Origin: an uncultured Chryseobacterium sp.
Lineage (GTDB): Bacteria; Bacteroidota; Bacteroidia; Flavobacteriales; Weeksellaceae
DNA: 64,000 nt
Assembly (NCBI RefSeq): GCF_936933875.1
Contig: NZ_CAKZIK010000068.1
Location: forward strand, 1 to 64,000
Direction of reading: 5' to 3'
Both the position numbers and the translations under genes were made by a program. Shown one piece after another: positions 23,908 through 32,396 of this stretch (position 1 is its first letter; each line of letters starts with the position of its first letter). The notes beneath the pieces are model-generated. The model worked only from the letters and a program-made list of their open reading frames with translations. It was not told the origin of the DNA and made no database searches.

Positions 23908-25296
23908 ATGAAAAATCTAAAATTAGGAATTTCAGCCTTGGCACTTACTGTTGCCTCTACTGTTTTTGCTCAGACTACCAACAACAAGTGGTTAATCGGT
24001 GTTGGTGCTCACGCAGAAAATCACGTAGCAGCAGGCGGAGATGCTGGTGAAGTTCTAGGGACTGCTTTTGGTAGCAAAACAATTGGTGATTTATATAACA
24101 TCAATAACTTTACCATTACACCACCCCTTTCAAAATTAACAGTTGCAAGAAACCTTACGAAAGGTTTAGTGTTAGACTGGCAAACAACTGTTGGGAATGT
24201 TGACAACCAAAGATTGGGAATGGGTAAGGAATTTTTCCTTATGACAGGTCTTGGTCTTCAGTGGAAAGCTAACTCTCTTTGGAATGAAGAGTCTTGGTTT
24301 GATCCATATGTAAGAGTTGGAGCTAACTACCTTAGACATGATTATACAGGTCAGTCTAATGCAGTTAACGGAGATGGAGATAACATCGGAGCTAACCACT
24401 TTGCGGTGGCTACAGGTTTAGGATCTAACTTCTGGTTGACTAAGAACTTCGGTCTTGGTATTCAAGGTGATTATGTTTCTACTCCAACTGATGACTCATT
24501 CGCTGCTAACTTCTGGCAAGCTGGTGCTTCATTATTGTTCAGATTCGGTAACTCTGATAGAGATAAAGACGGAATCTTAGACAAAGATGATGCTTGTCCA
24601 GATACTCCAGGTTTAGCTGAATTCCAAGGTTGTCCAGATACTGACGGAGACGGAGTTCCAGATAAAGATGATCAGTGTCCGGATGTTGCTGGTCCAGCTG
24701 AAAACAATGGATGTCCTTGGCCAGATACTGACGGTGACGGAGTTGTAGATAAAGATGATGCTTGTCCAGATGTTGCTGGTCCAGCTGAAAACAACGGATG
24801 TCCTTGGCCAGATACTGACGGTGATGGTATCCTTGACAAAGACGATGCTTGTCCTACAGTTCCAGGTCTTGCACAATACAACGGATGTCCTAAACCACAG
24901 TCTGCTTACGCTGATGATGCTACAGTAGCATTGCAAGATATCTTGTTTAACTTCAACAAGTCTACTCTAAGACCAGAATCTAAGTCTAAATTGGATGCTG
25001 CTGCTGAAATTATCAAGTCTTCTAACGGTGGAACATTCCTATTGACTGGTCACACAGACAAAAAAGGATCTGAAGCTTACAACCTTAACCTTTCTAGAAA
25101 AAGAGCTGCTGCTGTAGTTGCTGCACTAGAAGCAAGAGGAGTAAACGGAAACCAATTGAAATCTAAAGGTGTTGGAGAAGCTGAAGCTGTAGTTGCTGAA
25201 TCTGCTTCTGATGCTGAAAGAATGAAAGACAGAAAAGTTGTTGTATCTGCAGTAGATGCTGCTGCTTGGGAAGCACTTAAGAAAAGAGATTACTAA
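23908..25296 (+). CDS. OmpA family outer-membrane protein with thrombospondin type-3 repeats
   Basis: 462 aa. Signal peptide MKNLKLGISALALTVASTVFA; N-terminal eight-stranded-type barrel (~25-210); Asp-rich calcium-binding type-3 repeats (~213-330: DRDKDGILDKDDACPDTPG and further copies); C-terminal OmpA peptidoglycan-binding domain (ILFNFNKSTLRPESKSKLDA; LTGHTDKKGSEAYNLNLS). It anchors the outer membrane to the cell wall and is probably abundant, since codon use is strongly biased. Own terminator downstream. Confidence 0.95.
   Translation: MKNLKLGISALALTVASTVFAQTTNNKWLIGVGAHAENHVAAGGDAGEVLGTAFGSKTIGDLYNINNFTITPPLSKLTVARNLTKGLVLDWQTTVGNVDNQRLGMGKEFFLMTGLGLQWKANSLWNEESWFDPYVRVGANYLRHDYTGQSNAVNGDGDNIGANHFAVATGLGSNFWLTKNFGLGIQGDYVSTPTDDSFAANFWQAGASLLFRFGNSDRDKDGILDKDDACPDTPGLAEFQGCPDTDGDGVPDKDDQCPDVAGPAENNGCPWPDTDGDGVVDKDDACPDVAGPAENNGCPWPDTDGDGILDKDDACPTVPGLAQYNGCPKPQSAYADDATVALQDILFNFNKSTLRPESKSKLDAAAEIIKSSNGGTFLLTGHTDKKGSEAYNLNLSRKRAAAVVAALEARGVNGNQLKSKGVGEAEAVVAESASDAERMKDRKVVVSAVDAAAWEALKKRDY
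24634..24891 (+). repeat. Three tandem 87-bp units encoding type-3 repeats
   Basis: Units begin at 24634, 24721 and 24808, each starting CCAGATACTGACGG and 87 bp apart. The first two are almost identical; the third diverges in its second half. Each encodes 29 residues of the form PDTDGDG...DKDD.CPDVAGPA. Homologous recombination could change the copy number. Confidence 0.85.
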
Positions 25297-25321
25297 GAAG
25301 TAACAACAAATAAATATAAAG

Positions 25322-25352
25322 AACATCCGCTCTAGTAGCGGATGTTTTTTTT
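25322..25352 (+). terminator. Terminator of ompA
   Basis: AACATCCGCT / AGCGGATGTT stem (25322-25331, 25337-25346), CTAGT loop, then six T. Confidence 0.92.
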
Positions 25353-25367
25353 GTGTAGTTTTTTCAT

Positions 25368-25375
25368 TATTTTTG
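25368..25375 (+). promoter_or_regulatory. -7 element of the yebC promoter
   Basis: TATTTTTG matches TAnnTTTG 24 bases upstream of ATG 25400, directly after the ompA terminator. A TTG lies only 14 bases upstream, shorter than usual. Confidence 0.5.
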
Positions 25376-25399
25376 CACACATAAAATTTAGAAATCAAT

Positions 25400-26140
25400 A
25401 TGGGACGCGCATTCGAATATAGGAAAGCTTCAAAGATGGCTCGTTGGGATAAAATGGCCAAAACATTTTCAAAAATCGGGAAAGATATTGCTCTTGCAGT
25501 AAAAGCCGGAGGCCCGGACCCGGAATCTAACCCGGCATTAAGAAGATGTATTCAGAATGCGAAGGGAGCCAACATGCCGAAAGACAATGTTGAAAGAGCG
25601 ATTAAGAAAGCAAGTGGTGCAGATGCAGAAAATTATGAAGAAATCACATATGAAGGTTACGGACAAGGTGGAGTTGCTTTTTTTGTGGAGTGCACGACCA
25701 ATAATTCAACAAGAACTGTAGCGAATGTAAGAGCTGTTTTTAATAAGTTTGACGGTAACCTTGGAAAGAATGGTGAACTGGCTTTCATCTTCGACAGAAA
25801 AGGAATTTTCACTATCGACAGAGCCTTAATTAAAATGGACTGGGACGATTTCGAAATGGAAATGATTGACGGTGGTGCTGAAGAAATCGACAGCGATGAT
25901 GAGGAAGTATTGGTAACCACCGCTTTTGAAGATTTTGGAGCGCTTTCTCACAAGTTGGATGAACTAGGTATCGAAGCTAAAAGTGCAGAACTTCAAAGAA
26001 TTCCAAACAATACAAAGGAAGTAACTGAAGATCAGTTCAAAGCAAATATGAAAATGCTGGAAAGATTTGAAGAAGACGATGATGTGCAGAACGTTTACCA
26101 CAACATGGAAATCACAGACGAATTATTGGAAACCATTTAA
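25400..26140 (+). CDS. yebC: YebC/PmpR family translation or transcription factor
   Basis: 246 aa. The family (TACO1 in mitochondria) eases translation of difficult sequences such as polyproline and has also been described as a DNA-binding regulator. MGRAFEYRKASKMARWDKMA, GGPDPESNPALRRCIQNAKG and MPKDNVERAIKKASG define the N-terminal domain; the acidic mid-region (EEIDSDDEEVLVTT) is usual. Bacteroidetes members start GRAFE in place of AGHSKW. Confidence 0.95.
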   Translation: MGRAFEYRKASKMARWDKMAKTFSKIGKDIALAVKAGGPDPESNPALRRCIQNAKGANMPKDNVERAIKKASGADAENYEEITYEGYGQGGVAFFVECTTNNSTRTVANVRAVFNKFDGNLGKNGELAFIFDRKGIFTIDRALIKMDWDDFEMEMIDGGAEEIDSDDEEVLVTTAFEDFGALSHKLDELGIEAKSAELQRIPNNTKEVTEDQFKANMKMLERFEEDDDVQNVYHNMEITDELLETI

Positions 26141-26161
26141 TTCAAATCAATTAAAACAAAC

Positions 26162-26192
26162 AAAAAACTCAAAGAATTTCTTTGAGTTTTTT
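26162..26192. terminator. Bidirectional terminator between yebC and the GNAT gene
   Basis: Nearly perfect palindrome: AAAAAACTCAAAGAA (26162-26176) and TTCTTTGAGTTTTTT (26178-26192). The A-run and T-run on the two sides serve both convergent genes. Confidence 0.9.
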
Positions 26193-26193
26193 A

Positions 26194-26487
26194 TTATCTG
26201 TTGGTAAGTAATATATCCTGCACATCGCCCATTCGGTTCATCACAGACCTTGCGTAGGAGCAATGCGGATATACTTTCCAATTATTTTCTCGAGCGAAAC
26301 GAATGGCTTCTTCTACCAAAAATTTTCCCATTCCACGACCTTCAAATTTTGGATGCACCAACACAAAGGAAATAATGAACTGGTCTTTTTCGGGGAAAAT
26401 GGTGTAAGTAAGCCTCCCGATTTCTTCTTCATCATTGTTCAGAGTAATGACGCCGCCATTTCCGGATTTGTTGTTTTCGTATTTCAT
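26194..26487 (-). CDS. Small GNAT-family N-acetyltransferase (YidJ/COG2388 type)
   Basis: 97 aa single-domain acetyltransferase of the short Gcn5-related class. The acetyl-CoA binding segment is VHPKFEGRGMGKFLVEEAI (R/Q-x-x-G-x-G/A at about residues 50-56). WKVYPHCSYARSVMNR, with the His-Cys pair, matches this subfamily. Substrate unknown. Confidence 0.88.
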   Translation of the reverse strand: MKYENNKSGNGGVITLNNDEEEIGRLTYTIFPEKDQFIISFVLVHPKFEGRGMGKFLVEEAIRFARENNWKVYPHCSYARSVMNRMGDVQDILLTNR

Positions 26488-26529
26488 TACTTTATTTTTT
26501 AAGATTTCAACTTAAATATAGTAAAATTT

Positions 26530-27282
26530 TTAGAAATCCTTTCCGGTGTAAAAATTATAGTCTTTAATAACGGTATTAATGAATTGTCGCTCTGTAAACT
26601 GTGTTGGGTCAACTTCCACCTTAATAATTTCTTTAATCTTGTTGGAAAGTCTTGAAATCACTTGTCTGTCATCAATTCTAAGGGCCTTTTGATAATTTTC
26701 TTTGATAATCCTTACATCGTTATCAGAAAGTGCAATAACCTGCGGAAAAGCAGGTAAATAATCTTCTTTAAGATTTTCCAAAATGGTGTGCGAAATATTG
26801 ACATGGTTTTTCAGAGAAATCACGGCAGTTCCAGAAGCCATATCTCCCAATCGCTGATTATTTTTTGAAACAATCATCGTTAACAAACCTATTGCTCCGG
26901 AATTCGAAAAAACATCAATCAGCCTGAAAAACCAGCGCATCAAATAATCGCCAAAACTTGCCTGAAAACCATCAATTTTCACCACTTTAATATTCATAAT
27001 TTTCTTGCCGAACGTTTGTCCTTCCATTAAACTTTCACAAACTAAAGTGTAAATGTAAATTGGGAATGTAATGATGATAAAAAGCGCCATTTGAGACCAA
27101 TCGTCTAGCCCGTTGATGTACAAACCAAAATCAAAAATTTTAAAAAGAATTAGGAAAATTACCAAAACAAAAGCCCCTTTAATCAGCATATCTATAACAA
27201 ACGCCGCAATGCGTTCTCCAACACTTGCTGTGTTGAAATTAATATTTACATTTTGGGAAGTATTTATTGCAATAAGCGACAT
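26530..27282 (-). CDS. RDD family membrane protein
   Basis: 250 aa from ATG 27282 (MSLIAINTSQNVNINFNTAS); the longer reading from 27447 overlaps the divergent gene and adds unconserved residues. RDD domain: VGERIAAFVIDMLIK near residue 20-35, GQTFGKKIMNIKVVKIDG and NNQRLGDMASGTAVI. About four TM segments, then a ~70-residue cytoplasmic tail. Some RDD proteins act as cation antiporters, but the role here is unknown. It is divergent from the SpoIIM-MoxR-DUF58 cluster with start codons 24 bp apart. Confidence 0.9.
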   Translation of the reverse strand: MSLIAINTSQNVNINFNTASVGERIAAFVIDMLIKGAFVLVIFLILFKIFDFGLYINGLDDWSQMALFIIITFPIYIYTLVCESLMEGQTFGKKIMNIKVVKIDGFQASFGDYLMRWFFRLIDVFSNSGAIGLLTMIVSKNNQRLGDMASGTAVISLKNHVNISHTILENLKEDYLPAFPQVIALSDNDVRIIKENYQKALRIDDRQVISRLSNKIKEIIKVEVDPTQFTERQFINTVIKDYNFYTGKDF

Positions 27283-27306
27283 AATTTTTATTATTTTAGC
27301 CTTAGC

Positions 27307-28314
27307 ATGAGAGAAGTAGCCTTCATTAAACAAAATAAAGAAAAATGGTTGGGAATTGAGGAAGTTATCTCCGGAAAAGTGAAAAAAAACCCGGATGATT
27401 TGTCGTCCCTGTACATTAATCTTGTTAACGACCTTTCTTTTGCTCAAACGTATTATCCGAAAAGTAAAACAACGGTTTATCTGAATAACCTTTCTTCACT
27501 CATTTTTCAAAAAATTTACAAAACTAAAAGGGCAGAGCAGAACAGGCTTCTATTTTTCTTTAAAACTGAAGTGCCACTCTTGGTTTACCAATACCGCAGA
27601 TATCTTTTTTATGCTTTCGGTTTTTTCATATTGTTTACTTTGATTGGCTTTATATCAGCTTATTATGACAAAGAATTTGTGAAGATCATTCTTGGTGACG
27701 AGTATGTGAATAAAACCATCGAGAATATTCAGAAAGGAAATGCGGTGGGCGTTTATCAGCAAGGCTCGAATTGGGGAAGTGCAATTTCCATTATTTTCAA
27801 TAACCTAAAAGTTGGAGCAGTTCTTTTTATTTATGGGATTTTTGGGGGAGTTGGAACTTTGTTTGCGCTGCTGCAGAACTGTATTATGCTTGGTTCGTTT
27901 CAATACTTTTTCCATCAACATGGCGCTTTGAAGGAAAGTGCAAGAGGAATTTGGCTTCACGGGGTTTTCGAAATTTTTTCGATGGTGGTAGAAGCAATGG
28001 CCGGCTTAATTTTAGGCGCTTCTATTCTTTTTCCAAAAACATATTCCAGATTTAATTCATTTAAAATAGGCTTTAAAGACGCCTTTAAAATATTTTTAAG
28101 TACCGTTCCATTTACGGTTATCGCCGGAATTATTGAAGGTTTTGTGACGAGATATGCTTTGAAAATGCCTGAAATTCTGAACATTTTAATCATTTTCGGA
28201 ACGCTTTCTCTCATCGGTTATTATTATTTTATTTATCCATATATTGTTTCAAGAAAAACACGAAAAAATGATGCAGTTTTATCAAAAGAGGGACTTCGGA
28301 ACCTTGGTGAGTGA
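27307..28314 (+). CDS. Stage II sporulation protein M-like (SpoIIM/DUF95) membrane protein
   Basis: 335 aa from ATG 27307. SpoIIM is needed for engulfment in Bacillus, but homologues occur widely in non-sporulating bacteria such as this. N-terminal cytoplasmic helix-rich part (~1-85), then about five TM helices with NNLKVGAVLFIYGIFGGVGT and the conserved GIWLHGVFEIFSMVVEAMAG (H-x-x-x-E). Overlaps the next gene by 47 bases, indicating translational coupling. First gene of the cluster. Confidence 0.88.
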   Translation: MREVAFIKQNKEKWLGIEEVISGKVKKNPDDLSSLYINLVNDLSFAQTYYPKSKTTVYLNNLSSLIFQKIYKTKRAEQNRLLFFFKTEVPLLVYQYRRYLFYAFGFFILFTLIGFISAYYDKEFVKIILGDEYVNKTIENIQKGNAVGVYQQGSNWGSAISIIFNNLKVGAVLFIYGIFGGVGTLFALLQNCIMLGSFQYFFHQHGALKESARGIWLHGVFEIFSMVVEAMAGLILGASILFPKTYSRFNSFKIGFKDAFKIFLSTVPFTVIAGIIEGFVTRYALKMPEILNILIIFGTLSLIGYYYFIYPYIVSRKTRKNDAVLSKEGLRNLGE

Positions 28315-29239
28315 TACTTTCGCCTTTTTTAAAGAAAACGGAAAAAATTATTTCAAAAATTATATCTTAATTAATGGATTGCTGCTGATTTTGTTGGTAG
28401 TCATTTTTGTATTTGGTTACCGCGAAATTTTCGGGCAAATGTTTGCTTCCAACACAGGTGGCGAAAGTTATTATTTCGAAGCCTACTTTCAGGAAAACCG
28501 GTTGATGCTGATTTTGGTGGCAGCAGTAATTTTCCTTTTGTTTATTGCGGTATCGATGGTTTCGTACTCTTATCCGGTTCTGTACCTGAAAAGATTGAGC
28601 GAAACCGGAAATAAAAATATTAAAGCAGACGAAATATTGGGCGATATTAAAAGCAATGTTGGAAGATTTCTTAAATTATTTTTAGGATTGATGTTCATTG
28701 TGATGCCTCTCGCATTGCTTATTTTCGGGGTTTCTTATATTCTTATTTTCTTAATCATCGGTTTCTTTTTAATGATATTGGTGATGCCTGCAATGATGAA
28801 CGTCATTAACTTCTTGCTGTTCGATTATTTTCACACCAAAAAAGGCTTTTTTGAATCCCTTAGTTACGCAATAAGGTCACAGTTTTCTTATCCTAACGGA
28901 AACGAAAAATCACCGTTCTGGAAATATTGGGGTTCCACATTTGTGATGTATATGATTGTTCAGGTGGTAACTTCTGTTTTTACATTAATCCCAATGATTA
29001 TGCTGTTTGCAACCATTTACACCGTTCCTCAAAATAACGGGCAGCTTCAACAAAACCCATTTGAAGGCACGTTCGGAATTATATTTTTCGCACTGTATGG
29101 AGTAGCGATTTTGTGCTCTTTCATGATGATGAATGTGATTTATGTAACTTCCGGATTGCAGTATTACGACAGCAGAACCGACCTTCACAGAGCAGTGGAT
29201 TTAACGGAGATTGACACGATTGGACAAAACAATGCATAG
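28268..29239 (+). CDS. Multi-pass membrane protein of the MoxR/DUF58 cluster
   Basis: 323 aa from ATG 28268 (MMQFYQKRDFGTLVSDTFAF); the TTG start at 28244 is less likely. Five or six hydrophobic helices alternate with short loops; FLLFDYFHTKKGFFESLSYA resembles the cytoplasmic amphipathic helices of DUF4013-type glycerophosphoryl-diester-like membrane proteins. No catalytic motif is visible and I cannot name the family. Overlaps both neighbours (47 bases upstream, 8 bases downstream). Confidence 0.75.
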   Translation: MMQFYQKRDFGTLVSDTFAFFKENGKNYFKNYILINGLLLILLVVIFVFGYREIFGQMFASNTGGESYYFEAYFQENRLMLILVAAVIFLLFIAVSMVSYSYPVLYLKRLSETGNKNIKADEILGDIKSNVGRFLKLFLGLMFIVMPLALLIFGVSYILIFLIIGFFLMILVMPAMMNVINFLLFDYFHTKKGFFESLSYAIRSQFSYPNGNEKSPFWKYWGSTFVMYMIVQVVTSVFTLIPMIMLFATIYTVPQNNGQLQQNPFEGTFGIIFFALYGVAILCSFMMMNVIYVTSGLQYYDSRTDLHRAVDLTEIDTIGQNNA

Positions 29240-30014
29240 ATTTTTTTTAGCATTTATCTTTTTAATTTCTTTTAAAACGATGGCGCAGGAATATGCAACA
29301 CCGCCACCTCCTGTTGCTACTGCTGTAGTAGAGTTGGATACCGCAGAAGTTGGAACGGATTCGATGTTGAAGAATAATGCAACTTCGGATAATATCGTTT
29401 ATCCCAAAAAATTTGATGAAAAATTTCAGGAAAAATACAAAGGTCCGGAATACGATTACACTACCATAAAGCCAAGGGAATCTTTGTGGCAGAAAATTCA
29501 GAAAAGAATTAAAAAAATTCTGGAGTCTATTTTCGGTGAGGTTGACACCAACAAAACTTCAAATTATGCCGAAAACATTATGCGAGTTTTAGCGATTATC
29601 ATTATTGGTTTTGTACTGTATTTTCTAATAAAATTTTTGCTGGGCAAAGACGGAAATTTCTTCTTCAGCAAAAAGAACAAAAAAATCATCATTGCCGATA
29701 CGGAACTTCACGAAAATATTCATGAAATTAATTTTCCGCAAACTATCGACGAGTTCGAAAGAAAAAAGGATTTTCGTTCAGCAGTTCGTTACCGTTTTCT
29801 ATATGTGTTGAAGCAGCTTTCCGATAAAAAGTATATTGACTGGAATCCCGAAAAAACCAACCGCGATTATTTTGCAGAAATGAACCATGAAGGTCTGAAA
29901 GACCGTTTCAAAGATTTAATCTACATTTTCGATTACGTTTGGTACGGCGAATTCGATATTGATGAGAACAGCTACAGCATTTTCAAACAGAAATTCTTAA
30001 ACTTTAAGCCATAG
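29232..30014 (+). CDS. DUF4129 domain protein
   Basis: 260 aa from ATG 29232, overlapping the previous stop by 8 bases. A signal peptide (MHRFFLAFIFLISFKTMA) is followed by a periplasmic Pro-rich stretch and about 90 residues. One TM helix (IMRVLAIIIIGFVLYFLIKF) precedes the cytoplasmic DUF4129 domain (FERKKDFRSAVRYRFLYVLK; DWNPEKTNRDYFAEM). In other genomes DUF4129 proteins are linked to MoxR and transglutaminase-like or DUF58 genes. Confidence 0.88.
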   Translation: MHRFFLAFIFLISFKTMAQEYATPPPPVATAVVELDTAEVGTDSMLKNNATSDNIVYPKKFDEKFQEKYKGPEYDYTTIKPRESLWQKIQKRIKKILESIFGEVDTNKTSNYAENIMRVLAIIIIGFVLYFLIKFLLGKDGNFFFSKKNKKIIIADTELHENIHEINFPQTIDEFERKKDFRSAVRYRFLYVLKQLSDKKYIDWNPEKTNRDYFAEMNHEGLKDRFKDLIYIFDYVWYGEFDIDENSYSIFKQKFLNFKP

Positions 30015-30017
30015 ATT

Positions 30018-31175
30018 GTGAATAAGACTTTTCGCTTATATGGAATTATTTTCATCGTCGTGATGGTGGTTTTGGCATTGCTGGAACTCAACAAAACAGA
30101 GGTTACAGACTGGCGCAAAAATTATGACGTCAACGAGAAAACAGCGTTCGGACTCTTCGTTTTTAACAAAGAAGCAGACGCGCTTTTACAAAAAAAAATA
30201 AAACGCAGTTCACTTTCACCTTACGAATATTTTAAGGCCGGAAAACAGCAGCCTAAAAACTATCTTTTAATCCAAACCGAAACAGATTTGGAATCCTGGA
30301 AGAAGATTTTGCAGCAGGTTTCGGAAGGTTCTGATGCGATGGTGATTTCGGAGTCTTTCCATCCCGAACTTCAGGATACGCTTAAGTTTTATCAATCCTA
30401 CATCAATTATGGAGATGAAAATCTGCTATTGCTCACTGATAAAAAGTTTAAAAATGATTCTCTGAAACTTGATAAACTGCCGTCTGGAAAAGGTTTTGTC
30501 TCCATAAAGAAAGACCACGAAATATTAGGGAAAACAATTGATGCCAATGATGGTACAAAAGCCAATTTCATCAAAATCAATCTTGGGAAAGGGCATTTAT
30601 ATCTGCATTCAGAACCACTTTTCATCACCAATTATTATTTGCTGAAAAAAGGAAATGAAAAATATGCAGAAGACGTGTTTTCCTATCTTCCGAACCGCGA
30701 AACCGTTTGGTTTACCGGAGAAAATATGGTGGAATCGGGTTCTGTGATGCGTTTTATTCTTTCAAAACCAGCGCTGAAATATGCATGGTGGCTGCTTTTG
30801 GGAGGTTTATTATTGTTCGTAATTTTTAATTCGAAAAGAAAACAGCGTATCGTTCCGATTGTGGAACCTTTAAAAAATAAATCAGTAGAATTTGTGAAAA
30901 GTATCGGGAATTTATATCTGCAGGAAGGCGATTTCCACGACATGATGGCGAAAAAAGCACAGTATTTCCTGAACAGGGTTCGAATGGATTTAATGATTGA
31001 AACCCAAACGCTTGACGAAAAATTTGCTCACAAATTACAACTGAAAACCGGAAAAAGTTTAGACAAAATAAACGAGGCTATCACGCTCATCAAAAAAGGA
31101 CAAGACCCTTATGCAAGTGTGATGAAGGAAGATTTAATAAAAATGAATAAATTGTTGGATGAAATCTTAATGTAA
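30018..31175 (+). CDS. DUF4350-like membrane protein
   Basis: 385 aa, GTG start at 30018, 3 bases after the DUF4129 gene. N-terminal TM (YGIIFIVVMVVLALLEL), then a periplasmic DUF4350-type domain with alternating strands (LLIQTETDLESWKKIL; AMVISESFHPELQ; GHLYLHSEPLFITNYYLL), a second TM (AWWLLLGGLLLFVIFNSKRK) and a cytoplasmic helical tail. Function unknown. Conserved neighbour of MoxR and DUF58 genes in Bacteroidetes. Confidence 0.85.
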   Translation: MNKTFRLYGIIFIVVMVVLALLELNKTEVTDWRKNYDVNEKTAFGLFVFNKEADALLQKKIKRSSLSPYEYFKAGKQQPKNYLLIQTETDLESWKKILQQVSEGSDAMVISESFHPELQDTLKFYQSYINYGDENLLLLTDKKFKNDSLKLDKLPSGKGFVSIKKDHEILGKTIDANDGTKANFIKINLGKGHLYLHSEPLFITNYYLLKKGNEKYAEDVFSYLPNRETVWFTGENMVESGSVMRFILSKPALKYAWWLLLGGLLLFVIFNSKRKQRIVPIVEPLKNKSVEFVKSIGNLYLQEGDFHDMMAKKAQYFLNRVRMDLMIETQTLDEKFAHKLQLKTGKSLDKINEAITLIKKGQDPYASVMKEDLIKMNKLLDEILM

Positions 31176-31245
31176 CAATCCAACAGTGTGAAAATCTAGC
31201 AATACGTACCATTGCTAAATTGATACATTAGTAAATTATAGAAAC

Positions 31246-32271
31246 ATGGATAATTTTGAAAACCAAAATCAGGAAATAGAGCAACCGCAGGAAAACTCGC
31301 AACCACAATTCGAGTCGAGGATTGAGCTCACGGAACTTAGAGCAAGTTTGGAACGTGTAAAATCCGAAATCGGGAAAGTAATCGTGGGTCAGGAATCCAT
31401 GATAGAGCATCTTTTGGCGGCGCTGCTTTCGAATGGTCACGTTCTTATTGAAGGTGTTCCCGGAGTTGCAAAAACCATTACTGCAAAATTGTTGGCGAAA
31501 ACCGTGGATGTTGCCTTCAGCAGAATTCAGTTTACGCCGGATTTGATGCCTTCTGATATTTTGGGAACCTCAGTTTTCAGCATGAAAAATTCTGAATTTG
31601 AGTTTAAAAAAGGACCTATTTTTTCCAATTTTATTTTGATTGACGAAATCAACCGTTCTCCCGCAAAAACGCAGGCTGCATTGTTTGAAGTGATGGAAGA
31701 ACGGCAAATTACGATGGACGGAAATAAATTCATAATGGAAGAACCGTTTTTGGTAGTGGCAACACAAAATCCAATCGAACATGAGGGAACTTACCGTCTT
31801 CCGGAAGCACAACTCGACCGTTTTCTGTTCAAAATAAATGTGGGTTATCCCAATCTTTCGCAGGAAGTGGAAATCATCAAAAATCAGCACGAAAACAAAC
31901 TCGAAGATAAAACCGATGCCGTACAGAAAGTCCTTTCCGGAGCGCAGCTGAAAAACTATCAGCAGATTGTAAAAGAAATCATCGTAGAAACACAATTGTT
32001 AGAGTACATTGCCAAAATTATTGTGAACACCAGAGAAAATCAGTTTCTGTATTTGGGTGCTTCTCCAAGAGCAAGTTTGGCGTTGTTGATGGCTTCGAAA
32101 GCTTTTGCGGCAATCCGCGGAAGAGATTTTGTGACGCCGGAAGATATTAAGGAAGCGAGTTTCGCGGTACTTCGCCACAGAGTGATGGTTTCTCCGGAAC
32201 GGGAAATGGAAGGTTTAACAGCCGACGAAATTATCAGACAAATTTTGGAAGCGATTGAAATTCCGAGATAA
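31246..32271 (+). CDS. MoxR-family AAA+ ATPase
   Basis: 341 aa cytoplasmic AAA+ chaperone-like ATPase. Walker A GVPGVAKT (70-77), Walker B FILIDE (129-134), sensor 1 VVATQNPIEHEGTYRLPEAQ with the arginine finger region LDRF, and sensor 2 near GASPRASLALL. MoxR proteins often mature or insert a metal or membrane complex with a von Willebrand-type partner, here probably the downstream DUF58 protein. Confidence 0.95.
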   Translation: MDNFENQNQEIEQPQENSQPQFESRIELTELRASLERVKSEIGKVIVGQESMIEHLLAALLSNGHVLIEGVPGVAKTITAKLLAKTVDVAFSRIQFTPDLMPSDILGTSVFSMKNSEFEFKKGPIFSNFILIDEINRSPAKTQAALFEVMEERQITMDGNKFIMEEPFLVVATQNPIEHEGTYRLPEAQLDRFLFKINVGYPNLSQEVEIIKNQHENKLEDKTDAVQKVLSGAQLKNYQQIVKEIIVETQLLEYIAKIIVNTRENQFLYLGASPRASLALLMASKAFAAIRGRDFVTPEDIKEASFAVLRHRVMVSPEREMEGLTADEIIRQILEAIEIPR

Positions 32272-32396
32272 TTAAGATTGAATTGTGAATGGTCAAATGT
32301 GAATCTTTCGCAGTTTGTCATTCGGAATTTAAATATAGAATCTTCACTAAAATTTTAAATTGACAATTCACTATTGACCATTGACCAATCAAAACA
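32272..32396. repeat. Stuttered linker repeat between moxR and DUF58
   Basis: AATTGTGAATGGTCAAATGT on the left and AATTCACTATTGACCATTGA on the right are approximate reverse complements built of TGAATGG/TGACCAT units. No ORF or promoter seen. A related sequence (TTTCACAATTCACTTATTCA) lies at 57550-57569. Confidence 0.6.

Noticed and set aside
24613..24936. Long antisense ORF over the ompA repeats
   Set aside because: It is a frame shadow of the repetitive GC-biased type-3 repeats; repeated Ser/Trp/Ile content reflects the sense codons.
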